A DNA stretch of 64,000 bases from Juglans regia (Eukaryota; Streptophyta; Magnoliopsida; Fagales; Juglandaceae): assembly GCF_001411555.2 (NCBI RefSeq), contig NC_049912.1, positions 26,669,722-26,733,721 on the forward strand. Reading direction: 5' to 3'. Positions 1 to 12,300 of this stretch are shown in pieces (the first letter of the stretch is position 1; every line of letters starts with the position of its first letter). The notes below the pieces were generated by a model. The model was not told the origin of the DNA and did not search any database. It saw only the letters and a list, made by a program, of their open reading frames with translations. A program made the position numbers and the translations under genes.

Positions 1-76
1 ATTAACTATGAAAACAGCAATTCAGAGAATACATCCTGAAACAATTCCTGTTGATTGAATGAAGAAGACAACTCAC

Positions 77-3000
77 TTGACCAAAGCTGACTTTAACTCT
101 GGAACAGAATGGAGACATTGTACTGTGGAGTTCATGTAACAGGTGTTTCCGAGATTAAATAGACCAGCACTATGACCCTAGAAGCAGAAACAGCATGGGC
201 TGAGAAATCCATACAGCAGAGGAAAAGACTAAAATATCACAATTAAATTCAAATATTTTCAAAGCAAATTTGGTCTAAATGACTAAATGAGGTTAAAAAA
301 CTATAAAATCCTAATTTTTAAACTAAGGAAAAAAATACATAATTAAATTTTTTTTTTTTTTTATAAGTAAGAAGTTATATTAATCCACGTAAAAAGGCAA
401 TGCCCAAGTACACGGGAAGTGTACAAGAAAAACCTAATTACAAACTACGCGCTACGGAAAGTAGCGTAAAAGTCATTAAAATTCCTCCCATTCAATACAA
501 TAGAAGAAGCCCAAAGCAACAAAGTGTGATAAAAAAAGGCCCTAAAACTATCCGGAGAGCGTTCCTTATTTTCAAAACATCGGTCATTTCTTTCATTCCA
601 TGTGCACCACATTAAACATAGAGGTACCATCTTCCAAGCAGCTGCAATATGACAGTTGCCCCTAATCCCTCTCCAACATGACAATAAATCCAAGACTCTC
701 CTGGGCATCACCCATGCAATACCAAGCCTAGTGAAAATGTCATCCCATAAAACCTGACTATTTCGCAATGTAGAAGTAAATGGTCTACTGATTCACTGCT
801 ATGTTTGCACATAAAGCACCAATCGGTTAAGTAAAGGCCTCGCTTTTTCAGTTTATCTATAGTCAATATCTTCTCATGGGATGCCAACCAGCCAAAAAAG
901 GCAACTTTAAGGGGTGCATTGCTCCTCCAAATGCTCTTCCAAGGAAAGGCATTGGTGGGATGAGCCGTCAAAAACTTGTAATAAGAGCGAACTGAAAATT
1001 TCTTGTTCCCAGTGAGTGTCCATATTAGTCCATCTTCCCTACCTGCTTGTACTTTCATTGCGTATAAAACATTGTAGAAATCAATAATGTCATTTAACTC
1101 CCAGTCTTGTACAGCCCTAGAGAAACTCACTGACCAATGAATAGAATTTGCGGAGATGCTCATATTATCAGCCACCGAAGCATCCTTGTCTGACGCAATC
1201 CTATAAAGCGAGGGAAAAGCATTTTCCAAGGCCACATCGCCACACCAGATATCATGCCAAAATCTTATGCGCGTGCCCCTTCCCACCTCAAATCTGAAAT
1301 TACCAAGTAGGTCTTCCCATCCATTTCGAATGAATTTCCAAACACCCACCCCATAGGCCCCTCTTACTGCATTAGAGCACCAATCTCCCCAAATACTCCC
1401 GTATTTAATGTCGATGATGCTTCTCCAAAGAGTGTCCCCTTCCTTATGATACCGCCATAACCACTTTCCAAGTAAAGCCTTGTTGAAAATTCTCAGTTTT
1501 CTAATCCCCAAACCACCGCAAGACAAAGGGGTGCAAACTTTATCCCATCTAATCAAATTGAATTTTTTCTCATCTTCTAGCCCTCCCCACAAGAAATCAC
1601 AGAAGATCTTTTCCAGTCTATTTGCCACCCCTGCAGGTAAAGGGAACAAAGATAGAAAGTATGTTGGAAGATTAGAAAGTGTGCTCTTAATAAGCGTGAT
1701 TCAGCCGCCTTTAGACAAGTAAATTCTCTTCCAACTTGACAGTTTACATTCAATTCTCTCAACAATCCCATCTAACATTACCTTAGATTTGTGAGGGGCC
1801 CCCAAAGGAAGTCCCAGATACTTCATAGGCAAGAGTGACACCTTGCAACCCAAAATGGCAGCCACTTCACTTAGATTGTTAACCAAGCCAACTGGAACTA
1901 GCTCGGACTTCGATAAGTTCACTTTAAGACCTGAGACAGCTTCAAAACACAGAAGGAGGGCTCTCAAGGAGCGAATCTGATCTGGGTCTGAGTCACATAA
2001 AATCAACGTATCATCGGCGAAAAGGAGATGTGTGACTGATAAGCTTTCATGCAAGAAACTACCCACGGAGAAGCCCGAGATGAAACCCCTATCCACCACC
2101 CCCTCCAACATTCTACTCAGTACATCCATCACTATAATGAATAACAAAGGAGATAGAGGGTCCCCTTGTCGCAAACCCCTAGAGCTGCGAAAGAAACCTT
2201 CGGGGGTACCATTGATCAAAGTGGAGAAACTAACGGTTGTGATACAATGTTTTATCCACTGACACCATCTTTCCCCGAAACTGTGCCTGCCCAGAATGTA
2301 CAACAAGAAATCCCAATTGACATGATCAAATGCTTTATCCATGTCCAATTTACACAAGAGACCTGGGGTGCCGCTTCTAACTCTAGATTCCAAGCATTCA
2401 TTAGCAATAAGAACGGAGTCTAAAATTTGTCTTCCTTTAACAAATGCACTTTGTGACTTCGAGATGATCTTCCCCATAACTTCACTTAGTCGCTTCGCAA
2501 GAACTTTTGATATGATCTTGTAAACCCCGCTCACCAAACTTATGGGCCGGAAATCATGTACCTCCACCGACCTTGCCCTTTTCGGGATAAAGGCGATGAA
2601 AGTGGCATTTAGGCTTCTCTCAAATTTCATGAAAGAGTGAAATTCGAGAAAAACTTTCATAAGATCATCTTTAATAATGTTCCAACAAGTTTGGAAAAAA
2701 GCCATTGTAAAGCCATCGGGGCCCGGCGCTTTATCTTTAGCCATCCCGTTAAACACACTTAGAACCTCATCCTCCTCAAAGGACCTCTCCAACCAAGCTG
2801 CACTTGCTTGATCCATTGAATCAAAATCTAGTCCGTTTACCTTTGGTCTCCATTGATATTGCTCCGTTAAAAGCTTGTCATAAGAATGCACAATGTGATT
2901 TTTTATCTCAACGCTATCAGTCAAAACCCTGCCTTCCGAATGTAGGACCTCAATAGCATTGTTTCTACGATGAGAATTAGCAACTCTGTGGAAAAACTTT

Positions 3001-6000
3001 GTACATCTGTCCCCTTCCTTCAACCAAAGGGCTCGAGATTTTTGTCTCCAAGAGATCTCCTCCATAAGGGTGATTTTTTCCAGCTCAGCTACCACTACCA
3101 TTTTCCTTACTTTTTCATCCTCCGAAAGAGTCCCCCCCACTTCTTTTACATCAAAATGCTGCAGCTCTTGAGAAAGAGTGGATCGCTGGTCGTTAATATT
3201 CCCAAAGACTTCTAGATTCCATTTTCTTAGATCCTTTTTCAAAGCTTTTATTTTCCCAGCCAAAATGAAACTAGGGGTGCCCGTGAGTTGATAGGAGTTC
3301 CACCATGATCTAACTTTCTCCGAGAACCCATCAACCTTTAACCACATGTTCTCGAATTTAAAATATCTCCGTCCCCCGTGAAGACCCCCACAATCTAGTA
3401 AGAGGGGGAAGTGATCGGAACAAAGTCTGGAAAGTCTTTTTTGGCAAAGGTTGGGGAAGTGGACCTCCCAAGAGGAAGAGACAATGAACCTGTCCAACCT
3501 AGACCAAGCCCTCCCGTTAGACCAAGTGAAATCTCCTCCCGCCATAGGAAGATCAACCAGTTCCAGCTCAAAAATAAGTGCTGAAAAATCCGCCATGGCT
3601 GGCCCATGTTGGAATCCCCTGATCTTTCACTTGGAAACCGCGTGACGTTGAAATCGCCTCCAATACACCACGGGATATCCCACCAACTACACATACCAGC
3701 TATTTCGTCCCACAGTAGTTGTCTTTTATTATCAAGATTTGGCCCGTAAACACCTAAGAAATCCCAAATGAAACCATCATCAACATTTGAGAAAGAGCAA
3801 GCTACTGAAAATTCACCAACGAAATCCTCCACCAAATTGACTACTCTTTTATCCCACAACACTAATATGCCCCCTGAAGCACCCTTAGAGACAAGGGTGG
3901 TCCATCCCACGTAAGGGCAATTCCACAAGCTTCTTATTAATTGCCTATCAATATACTTCAACTTAGTCTCCTGCAAACAAATCACATCTAACTTCCACTC
4001 CCGTAATAAGTTCTTTATTCTCAGGCGCTTGTTTGGATCATTCAAGCCCCGAACATTCCATGAGAGGATCTTGGGCTTCATGGACTATCGAGGTTCACCC
4101 TATCATTGTGTCTTCCCCTACTCACGCTTCCTTCTCTTGCATCATAATTAATGGAGCAAGTAAGCCTCTTGAGCTCCCTGTCTTTTTTAGCAGCGGATTT
4201 AGCAAGCTGTGGCTGTCCTGTTTCTATGGCAATAATGAGGGCTTTAAACTGTTCCTCGTAACCTTCACATGAGATCCCAAGGCAGTGTCGAAGAGCATCA
4301 AACTTTTGTAATACCCAATCAGATTGTAATCCCGCCCCTAAAGGTGCTGGTGGCAGCGAGCACAGAGGACTAGAAACATCTCCATACTCCTTACAAACTA
4401 GTTGAAGATCAGACCCATGTGAAGACTCATCATCTGAGAGAGCCCCTTCAATCGATGACTCATCCTCCCCTTCTTCCACAGTACACAGCACCATTGAAGG
4501 GGTCTCCAAAACCTGGGATGGAAAAGGCAATCCCTGGGCCCTAATGAGAACATCTGAGAGTTGAGGAGGACCAGAAGTGTGCGAGGGGACGTCTGAACCC
4601 ACACCCGAAGGCAGCCCAGTGGAGGTCGAAGCCTCCATGCAAACCTTCCTCCCTTCTGAGGTCGGGGGTGAACCCAAAAAATTAGCCAGAGGCCTAGAAG
4701 AGGCCATCGGCACTATCTGTGTCTTGGGTGAGCACGACACCTCTTTCTGAGTCGCCGAGGAACACAAGATGGTTCTCTCAGCTGTCGGCAGTGGGTCTAT
4801 CCTGATAACCAGGGGCCGAATTGAGGCCATCGGCGATTTCTGGACCATCGGCGAGCTCGAGATCTCTTCCTATGTCGTCGGAGTGATCCCCGAGTCCAAG
4901 GTGCAATCGGCGACACCAGCCGACTCCTTCTGCCTCGGAGAGCTTTGGTTCGCCGGCAACCGTGTGTTGTACATAATTAAATATACAACACAACCACAGG
5001 AAATCACCAATGATCTCATCATCCATGGGTGGAGGAGATGCCATACTAGGCACAGCATGGTCATGATTGTCAAGGAAAAAGTGACCAAAAAAATGAAAAA
5101 AAAAAACAAACTTTTTATGCTATAATTTGTTTGATTCCATGAATTTGAAGAGAAGAATATTGCACCAATTCATATTCAAATGTGGAAAAGATTTCAACTA
5201 AATTCTTTTTTTTTTTTCTTTCTTTTTGTGAATCCATAATATCCATGGTCCAAGTCAATCATTACCAATCCATATTCATTTCCCAATCTGTATCTCATCG
5301 CATTTCAATTGGCTTTGCAAAATTGAATTCCTAACTAGCTCACAAGATTAAAGCATATAGTAATTATAGCATAAAGTAAGAACAAAAGATGTGCAGAGTT
5401 TGTCTTACTTATCAAAAAATATGTGACTTCAGAACAGAAGATCTGAGTCTTACCATGGCAACCACTTGCTCTTCTTCTGGAAGATCTTCAACAAATACAG
5501 GTCCCTTCTCTGGAGCTTTAATAATCTCATCTGCAGTTCCCATCATCATTAATTTTTGACCCTAGACAAAATAAATGCAATGCGTCACATAAGAAGAAAT
5601 TATAGAAAAACAAACAAAATCAGTGGCAAGTACACTATGAAGGTCAAAGCACCTCTTTTACTCCTAATGTCGACCAATCTGCATCATCCTGCATTATCCC
5701 AAGAAAATAAAAGTAAAAGAAAGTGGTTGGGAATTTATAAGCTTCTTGCATCTAGTTTCCATGAGCTCTCACTCACACTGCACCTCCTCCCCAATTAAGT
5801 GTGAGGTGGAGGGTGAGGTTGCAAGTTCAAAACCAACAAAGTGCGGGCCTAAGTTACAAACAAAAAATAAATAAATTTGCAAAAAATCTGATCAATTGTG
5901 AAGTTTATCCTGGATTTATCATATGATCAAGTGACTTGAACGAATCAAGATATGGATAAGATTTTAGCATCCTTTACAAAGGCATACACTTACTTTGAGT

Positions 6001-7146
6001 AAACCACCCTTAACCATAATCTTCTGCCTTTCGGGAGGAACCCCAGTTAGATCATAGAGCTGGCACTTGAAGACATAAGGAGGCTGTGTAGTATCGATTT
6101 CCACATCTTTAAACAGCTCCTTTTGCCACTTTACACTCACTATAAAGATACACATATTGCAATTTTCAGAAACAAACAAATAAAACAAATAATGAGAGCA
6201 CCAGGATCAAAAGAAAACTAAAGGAAAAACCAAAAAGAGAGTCGGGATTTAGATAAAGCATCAACATTTGACCCCTAAGCTAAGTGACCAATGAAAAACC
6301 ATCGTTTTTTTTAAAATAAAGGAATAATCGGACACTTGTGGGACTTCTAGAAGCATTTCATTATCAACTACATGTCCGAAGTGAACAAAAACTAATGCAA
6401 CCTTAATACATGAGCATTTGAATTTGATCCGACTTAACAAGGGAAAAATCAAGAGATCGGGGTAGGAATAAAATTAAAAGAAGGAAAAGAAGAGGCGTGC
6501 AACACCCTCGCGCAATAAGAAGGGCTTAATGAAAGTCCACACGCTCAGACGCATAGGTGTGCATCGTAAATCTTTGGTTTCAAACTCGAATTAAGTTGAC
6601 TACTATGGCTTCTTCTGACGTAGAATTCAAACCCGATGCACAAAGAGTACACAAGGCCAGCAATTAAAACCGACTTATGCTCACTTATTAGAAACTTAGT
6701 TCAAATCTCAGAGAATTGCATACCAGCGATATGTCAAAAAAAGAAATTCCAGAATCCTAAAACATACATAAAAGTCGCAATCCGCTACAATCCCAAATCC
6801 TAATATTCAGAAATATCCATAACCTCGGAATGTTACAGAGTTAACAGGAACAGACAAACTGCTTAAAAGCCACATCATTAATCTGAAATTAAGAAATCTC
6901 ATAAATCCTAAACATCATGGGAAACTCATTAATAGAGCTCTAATTGTTCCATAAACCGCAGATGAACGAACAGGGATGCTCAAAAATCATGGGAAACTCA
7001 TTAATAGAGCTCTAATTGTTCCATAAACCGCAGATGAACGAACAGGGATGCTCAAAACAACAAGCAAAAACAGTAATGTTGGGCTCGGTCGATGAAATAT
7101 ATCCCGATGAAAATCGAGCTTGAGAGGGTTTCCGACCTGTAATCAT
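77..7146 (-). CDS. Ubiquitin C-terminal hydrolase of the UBP6/UBP7 type (5' part)
   Basis: Proteasome-associated deubiquitinase that trims ubiquitin from substrates. It is related to yeast Ubp6 and human USP14. The coding exons, read on the minus strand, are 7146-7137, 6139-5994, 5688-5653, 5561-5454 and 177-77. All borders are GT-AG and the phases agree. The gene continues beyond the left edge. The start is the 10-nt exon ATGATTACAG, giving MITVSVKWQK, the usual start of this family. Residues 1-75 form the ubiquitin-like domain that docks on the proteasome. Exon 5 carries the catalytic Cys box GLFNLGNTCYMN, which puts the nucleophile at Cys113, and ends in a split codon after residue 133. 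The His box lies outside the window. The leader probably lies at about 7147-7260. Intron 4 is 5.3 kb long because a LINE lies in it. UBP6 versus UBP7 cannot be decided from this half. Confidence 0.93.
445..4081 (-). pseudogene. LINE endonuclease-reverse transcriptase polyprotein, broken
   Basis: It starts with an APE-type endonuclease (LSWNVRGLND near 4070, CLQETK, GGDFNV near 3650). A frameshift near 3600 moves it into a long frame with reverse transcriptase motifs: GPDGFTMAFFQ, DFRPISL, SAFVKGRQI, LRQGDPLSPLLF and the catalytic FADD at about 2010-2021. A TGA stop (1703-1701) interrupts the region after the polymerase; the neighbouring bases fit a CGA-to-TGA change at a methylated CpG. The next block holds the zf-RVT finger (CFMCKH...HLLLHC, about 750-830). 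A second frameshift near 750 leads into the last block, which ends at 445. With three lesions it should make no functional enzyme. Confidence 0.93.
4078..4848 (-). pseudogene. LINE ORF1-like open frame, 256 residues
   Basis: This is the open frame upstream of the endonuclease frame in the LINE. It is Ser/Pro-rich, has an acidic stretch in the middle, and ends in a basic tail. Its stop overlaps the start of the endonuclease frame by four bases (ATGA). I see no clear CCHC knuckle or RRM, so the RNA-binding role is inferred only from position. The segment around LGISCEGYEEQFKALI recurs in the short element in the PWWP gene intron (39191-39478), which shows that this part is shared between LINE subfamilies of this genome. 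The frame is intact, but the element as a whole is decayed. Confidence 0.7.
6914..7057. repeat. Perfect 2 x 72-bp tandem duplication in UBP intron 1
   Basis: Bases 6914-6985 and 6986-7057 are identical head-to-tail copies beginning ATCATGGGAAACTC. They lie in the first intron of the UBP gene, about 80 bp downstream of the 10-nt coding exon. Complete identity indicates a very recent duplication, or an assembly artefact. Splice sites are not affected. Confidence 0.95.
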
Positions 7147-7259
7147 ATTGTGAAGCTTTGGCGTTGAAGAATCGAGGAGGGGAGATAGAGAGAGAGAGTT
7201 CGTGTTTTGCAGTGCTCAGCTTGAAGGAGGGGCAAACAGGCAACGTGTTTCTATGGCTT

Positions 7260-9270
7260 TCTGCGTGGATTTTATAGAGTCCGAGTACTAATTCGGATCT
7301 TGTCCCAAATTGACTCCGAGTGTGAATTGGGTGTTCCTGCAGTGCGAATACGGGTCGCCGCATGACCTCATTGTCATTTATTGACCCTGAATGAGTATCA
7401 ACGGGCCGGATTTTGGATGACCCAACCCGTTTACAACCAATTTGTTTACACTTGACGAAAAAATGGTGAAATTAGCTTTATTTTTTTTCTTTTTCTTCTG
7501 TGATAAAGAGATAAAAGTGAGAGCTATAAATTATGAGATGACATTATTCTTTCAATTTTTGAACATGAATTAAGTGTATAATGTAGATTATATACTTAGT
7601 CTCGAGGTGTTGAAAAAATATTAATATGTCAACAATTTGATAACCTGATGACATATGATCCAATTCTCTAAATAAAAAATTTGAATTCAAAACCGCCTAC
7701 CTTTTATATAAAAGAAAAAATATTAATATGGCATAATTTAAAATGATAAAGTGTGTAATGTAGATTGTTAAGTCTCAATAAAAGGTTGATATTTGAAGTT
7801 GGTCAGTAAATGCAAGCTCTAGGAAGCTGTATATTTAAAACAATTAATTGCAAAATCAATCATAAATGTTTATTTTTTTTATAAAGCTTCTTAGGCTTGC
7901 AATTTTCATATTTTACAAATTTATAGTCCGTATGTTACCATCTCGAGTTAAAAAAAAAAAAATTCACAATATAGTGTGTTGTCTATTAGTGAAAAATTAA
8001 TTATACTCTATATTTATACATCATGTCAATTGTTGATGTCGTGTTTCACAAGCCTAGACAATTTCATTCGGTTAATGCTCGTGCGATCATCTGTACAATA
8101 ATAAGGGGGACCTTGGGGTCTGTTGATTCTCCTATACTTAAATCAGTATGGTGCTAAGGTTGAAGATAAAGTGTATTGACTATGATTGTGTTAGATTATT
8201 TACCTGTGTATTGTCGGTAGTGTTTATTTATACTTGCCGACCTGGTTTCTACGGTAGTAGAGCGTTGCATAACATGAGATCATATATTCATGTTGTCCAC
8301 TCGTTGAGTTATCATTTTGCCGTTAGTTTACCAAACTATGAAGTACTCAGTGTTACCGAGTGTTGTTCGAGTTTTAAGTTGCATTGAACGCAACTTATAT
8401 TTTATCTTGAGACCTTTTCATCTCATTAATGTTAGGTCTAAATCGTCACAAGTTTCATCGTCTGGCATTGAATGTTGTATTTATTCCCTCTTAAACCTTT
8501 TCTGCATTTTCTATATTGTTTCATGATGTAAGCATGATCCTCCGACCTGGGTCTTGTACCCTAGCCTTGATCCACCCAGATGCTACCGTTTGACCTAGTT
8601 TATATTATATGCCTGTGCCTTAATTCAGGCCTTGTCTCTAACCCGATACAGCCCAGACCTTATATCTGGGCCTTACCTTTAGCCCAATCCAAGAGATTTT
8701 CTCCATTCATATCAACCATCTTATTTAAAAACTTATAAAATTATAAATATTTTTTTGATAGAAAAAATTGTTTGAAGTTGAAAATAAAATAAAATGACAA
8801 CCATTTTCTTTATAGAAAACAAACTCAAGAAATTATAAAAATAATAAAAAATGAAAAATATGCTTGGAACTTTTAAATGTAATAAAATGTTATATGTCAA
8901 AATTAAAGAACTGATTTGTTAATTCATATTCTCTCGTTTCTAAATATGTCACTTTAAAATTATATTTAGATAATGAGATATTTTTAAGTATTAAGTGAAT
9001 AATAGTAAAAAAATAATAATAAAATATTAAATAGTAATAAATAATAAATAAAAATAAAATATTATAATAATACCTGAATACCCAAATTAGGCATAAATCA
9101 TTCAACAGAGAAAATGGAATACATTCAGGTAAAAAAGATTATTGAATAGGACGAAAAAAATAAAATTGACCAGGCCAGGCCTCGGCCGTTCAATCTTCAA
9201 AAGAAAGACGGAGAGCCCAACTTCAAAGAAATTTGAAAAAAAAGGAAAAGAAAAATATGCCCACTTTTAT
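7260..9270. other. Intergenic region between divergent UBP and ELL-like genes
   Basis: About 2 kb separates the two head-to-head genes. The first 250 bases (GA-rich around 7180-7200) are probably UBP leader and promoter. Bases 7440-8000 are AT-rich. Bases 8030-8700 are more balanced in composition and contain repeated pieces of the form CAGGCCTTGTCTCTAACCCG and CAGACCTTATATCTGGGCC, which look like decayed repeat DNA. Bases 8700-9130 are very AT-rich. I see no coding exon here. Confidence 0.6.
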
Positions 9271-9332
9271 TCTGCGTGCTGTCTGCTGAAACTCAAAACC
9301 GGTACGATCGCCTCCAAGTCTATTCTCTTTCA

Positions 9333-12300
9333 ATGTACGGAGGCTCATCGAAGCTCGGCCGCAACGGCGGTGGCGGTGCGGCCCGAGGAATCGGAGCCAA
9401 GCGGCCCAACTCCTCACACCCTCTGCCGCCGCCGCACCGCCAGTCAGGCCAAGCTGGAGCCGGCCGCCTATCCATCGGCGGACGTGTCTCCAGCTCGGCG
9501 TCCAATCCCTGCAGCCGCGGCTCCATCCAATCCGCTGCGCCAGCAGCCGTGGAAGAGAACTTCAGCCTTGTTCCGGGGAACAACCCGCCCGCCTTCGCTA
9601 TGATCATACGGCTTGCGCCGGACTTGGTCGATGAGATCAAGCGCCTGGAGGCTCAGGCTGGGACTGCGCGTATTAAATTCGACGTGACTGCGAGTAATTC
9701 TTCTGGGAATGTAAGTTTCTTATTGAAATTCAACTGGGTTCCGTTTATTTAGTTATGCTAATTGCGGATTTTGCTTATAGTTTACTTAGCTCGTGTTTCT
9801 ATCTGTTAATTTTCTCTCGTGCATCGGTTAAATTCCTCAAATTTGCATGTAAGTGAAAAAATTCCTGGTGTTAATCTAAGTTTGGGATGGAATATCTGGT
9901 GGGTACGGCTTTTTCGTTAAGTTAATAGGATAGTTTGTGCTTTGTTTGTTACCTACGGATATATATTTATGTCTACTAGTTTGTGGGTTTCTTGGTATTG
10001 TTCCATTGGGCAGCAGTCAAGTTCTTCAATTTGAAATCAAATGCCAATATTCGTATAAAACTGGGAGTTTCTCTATTGGTTTTTTTGTCAGTTGGGAATT
10101 GTTTAAATTCGTTATTTCTGTTTTGATTCGAATATTGATAGTGGGAATGAGGGTTTGGTGATGAATTTGAAGCTGGAAGATTTCCTTTTTGTCAATGTAC
10201 GTGTGAGATGTAAAAAAGTTTGCTATAACTGTGCTGTATTTTTGTGATTAATCTTTTACCATGATCTGTTTATATTATTCTTATTTTTATTCAAAATTCC
10301 AATTATCCTAGTAAGAACATGGGTATATTTGAGCAACTCTACGAAAAACTTATTTTTATTATATATTTACACACACATCTGTAATTAGTCCATGGGCTTC
10401 TTGGTTTCCATTGGGCAGCAGTCAAATTATTCAATTTGAAATCAAATGCCAATATTGTCTAAAACTGGGATTTTCTCCATTTGCGTTTTTTTTTTTTTCA
10501 GTTTGGAATTGTTTAAATTCTTATTTCTGTTTGAATGTGAATAGTGATAGTTGGATTGGGAGTTTGGTGAGGAAGTTGAAGCTGGAAGAGTTCGTATTGG
10601 TCAATGTATGTGTGAGATATAGAAAATTTGTCTATAGCCATGCTGTGTGTTTGCTGATTAATCTTGTACTCTGATCTGTTTATATTATTCCAATTTGTAT
10701 TCACAATGCCAATTATCTCAGTAAGAACGCAGATTTTTTTTTTTTCTCAAAATTTAGGTTTAGCCAGTAAATTTTGTTTCTTTTCCCGGTACGTGGGTAA
10801 ATTGGAGCATTTCTACGAAAAACTTGGTTTGTATTCATTTTGGCATGCGTACACTCACATTTGATTGCTCCATGGGTTTCTTTAGCAGTTCTATTGAATT
10901 TGTATTCTCTAGTCTTTGGACTAAGGGCTCGTTTGGGGAATGATATGAGATGATAAATCTTTGAATAGTAGTAAAATGGTTTGTGAATAGTAGTAAAAAT
11001 GGTTTGAGTTAAGATGTTTTATTGGGTTTTGGGAAATGAGAGAAAAATTTGAATAAAAAGGTAAGGGAGAACTTGTGTGCACGAGCCACATGTCATAGGT
11101 TCAATTCCCCCTAGGATCAAATTGCGATTTAAGTTGGAGGTCATGGTAGTGGGTTGTTGTGCTAGTCTCCTTGGGGGTTTAGGTTCCATTGGTGAGTCCT
11201 AAGGGTTATGCCATGGGGTGGTTCCCCCATCATAAAAACAAAAAACAAAAATTTATAAAGTTTAAATATTGATAAAATATAATTTTTGTTTTGGAATTTG
11301 AATAAGTTGAATTATTTTTTGAGTTTTGTTTGGAAGTTTGGGAAAATTGTAATAATTAGATGAAAAATTTAAAAATTAGAAATTGAAAAGTGTTAATGTC
11401 TGAGTGTTTGGGAAGGAGATGAGATGAGATGAGATTCCAAACGAGGCCTAAATGACATCTCCTTCTTGAACTAGAGCTTTTTTTTGGTGCTATCAGTTGG
11501 AGAAGAACCGGCATGCATGAGAATTCATCACTCATTTAAGTCACTCAGATTAAATGGATGGAAACAAAAGAATTTGCTTGTAGAGTCTAAATGTGTTCCT
11601 TAATCACTCATCAATCAAATGCGGTGACTTCCCAACAAATAGTGGTAGCAGTCATGGAGAGAGAATTGAATACATCAAAGGATTGGTGTATTGCTTGTAT
11701 TGCAAGATTTAAACCATTTGTCCTCCTACTATAGGGGCTGAATTATCTTAAAAGTCGCTAGAGCAGCATCGTTACCTTTTAATTGTTCCATGAGCATAAT
11801 ATGGGGAGGATAGGTTCTGGATTGGGAAGATGGATTCTAGGGCCCCTGGCCATATCCTTTAGCTTATTCTCCTTGAATGTATATGACTGTCTTTTGCGTA
11901 TCTCTGGTTGTTAATCACTTCTAATGCTATTGTATATTGTACGTCACTGGTTGTTTCTTCCCTATGAATTGCATCAAAGATTCAAAGGCTTTCCCTCCCC
12001 TTCTAGGGAAGGGTCAGCCTTACACAAAGCAATCTCATATGTTTTATGCTATTAATATTGTTGCATGCATAATGTTTAATGTTGTTTTGGCTTTCAACAT
12101 TTGGCTGTAATCTCATCTGAAAACTGTGATCTATCCAGAGCTTGTTTGTTCCCCTTAAATACATATTTTGTTTCTTTTATTTTTTTTCCCTTTGTACCTG
12201 TATTATTTGTTAAATTAGTGAATATATTTTATGCTGCCCTTCTTGGGGGTGTCAACAAGTGAGTTCGAGCAACTGCTATATTTTCATGGGCAACTGCTTT

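Larger units (their letters stand above)
349..4969 (-). mobile_element. Near full-length L1-type LINE inside UBP intron 4
   Basis: A non-LTR retrotransposon of 4.6 kb lies in the same orientation as the host gene. Its 3' end is an A-tract (T-run on the plus strand from 349) preceded by the tail ACTTCTTACTTATAAAA. A perfect 13-bp target duplication, TACATAATTAAAT, flanks it at 336-348 and 4970-4982, so both ends are defined. It carries an ORF1-like frame (4848-4078), then endonuclease, reverse transcriptase and a C-terminal zinc-binding region. The second frame is broken by a frameshift near 3600, a TGA at 1703-1701 and a frameshift near 750, so it is not autonomous now. The perfect duplication suggests a fairly recent insertion. 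Confidence 0.95.

Noticed and set aside
9142..9603. Open frame of 153 codons overlapping the ELL-like first exon
   Set aside because: It is an alternative frame of GC-rich coding DNA. The frame starting at 9333 joins correctly to the following exons and carries the family N-terminus.
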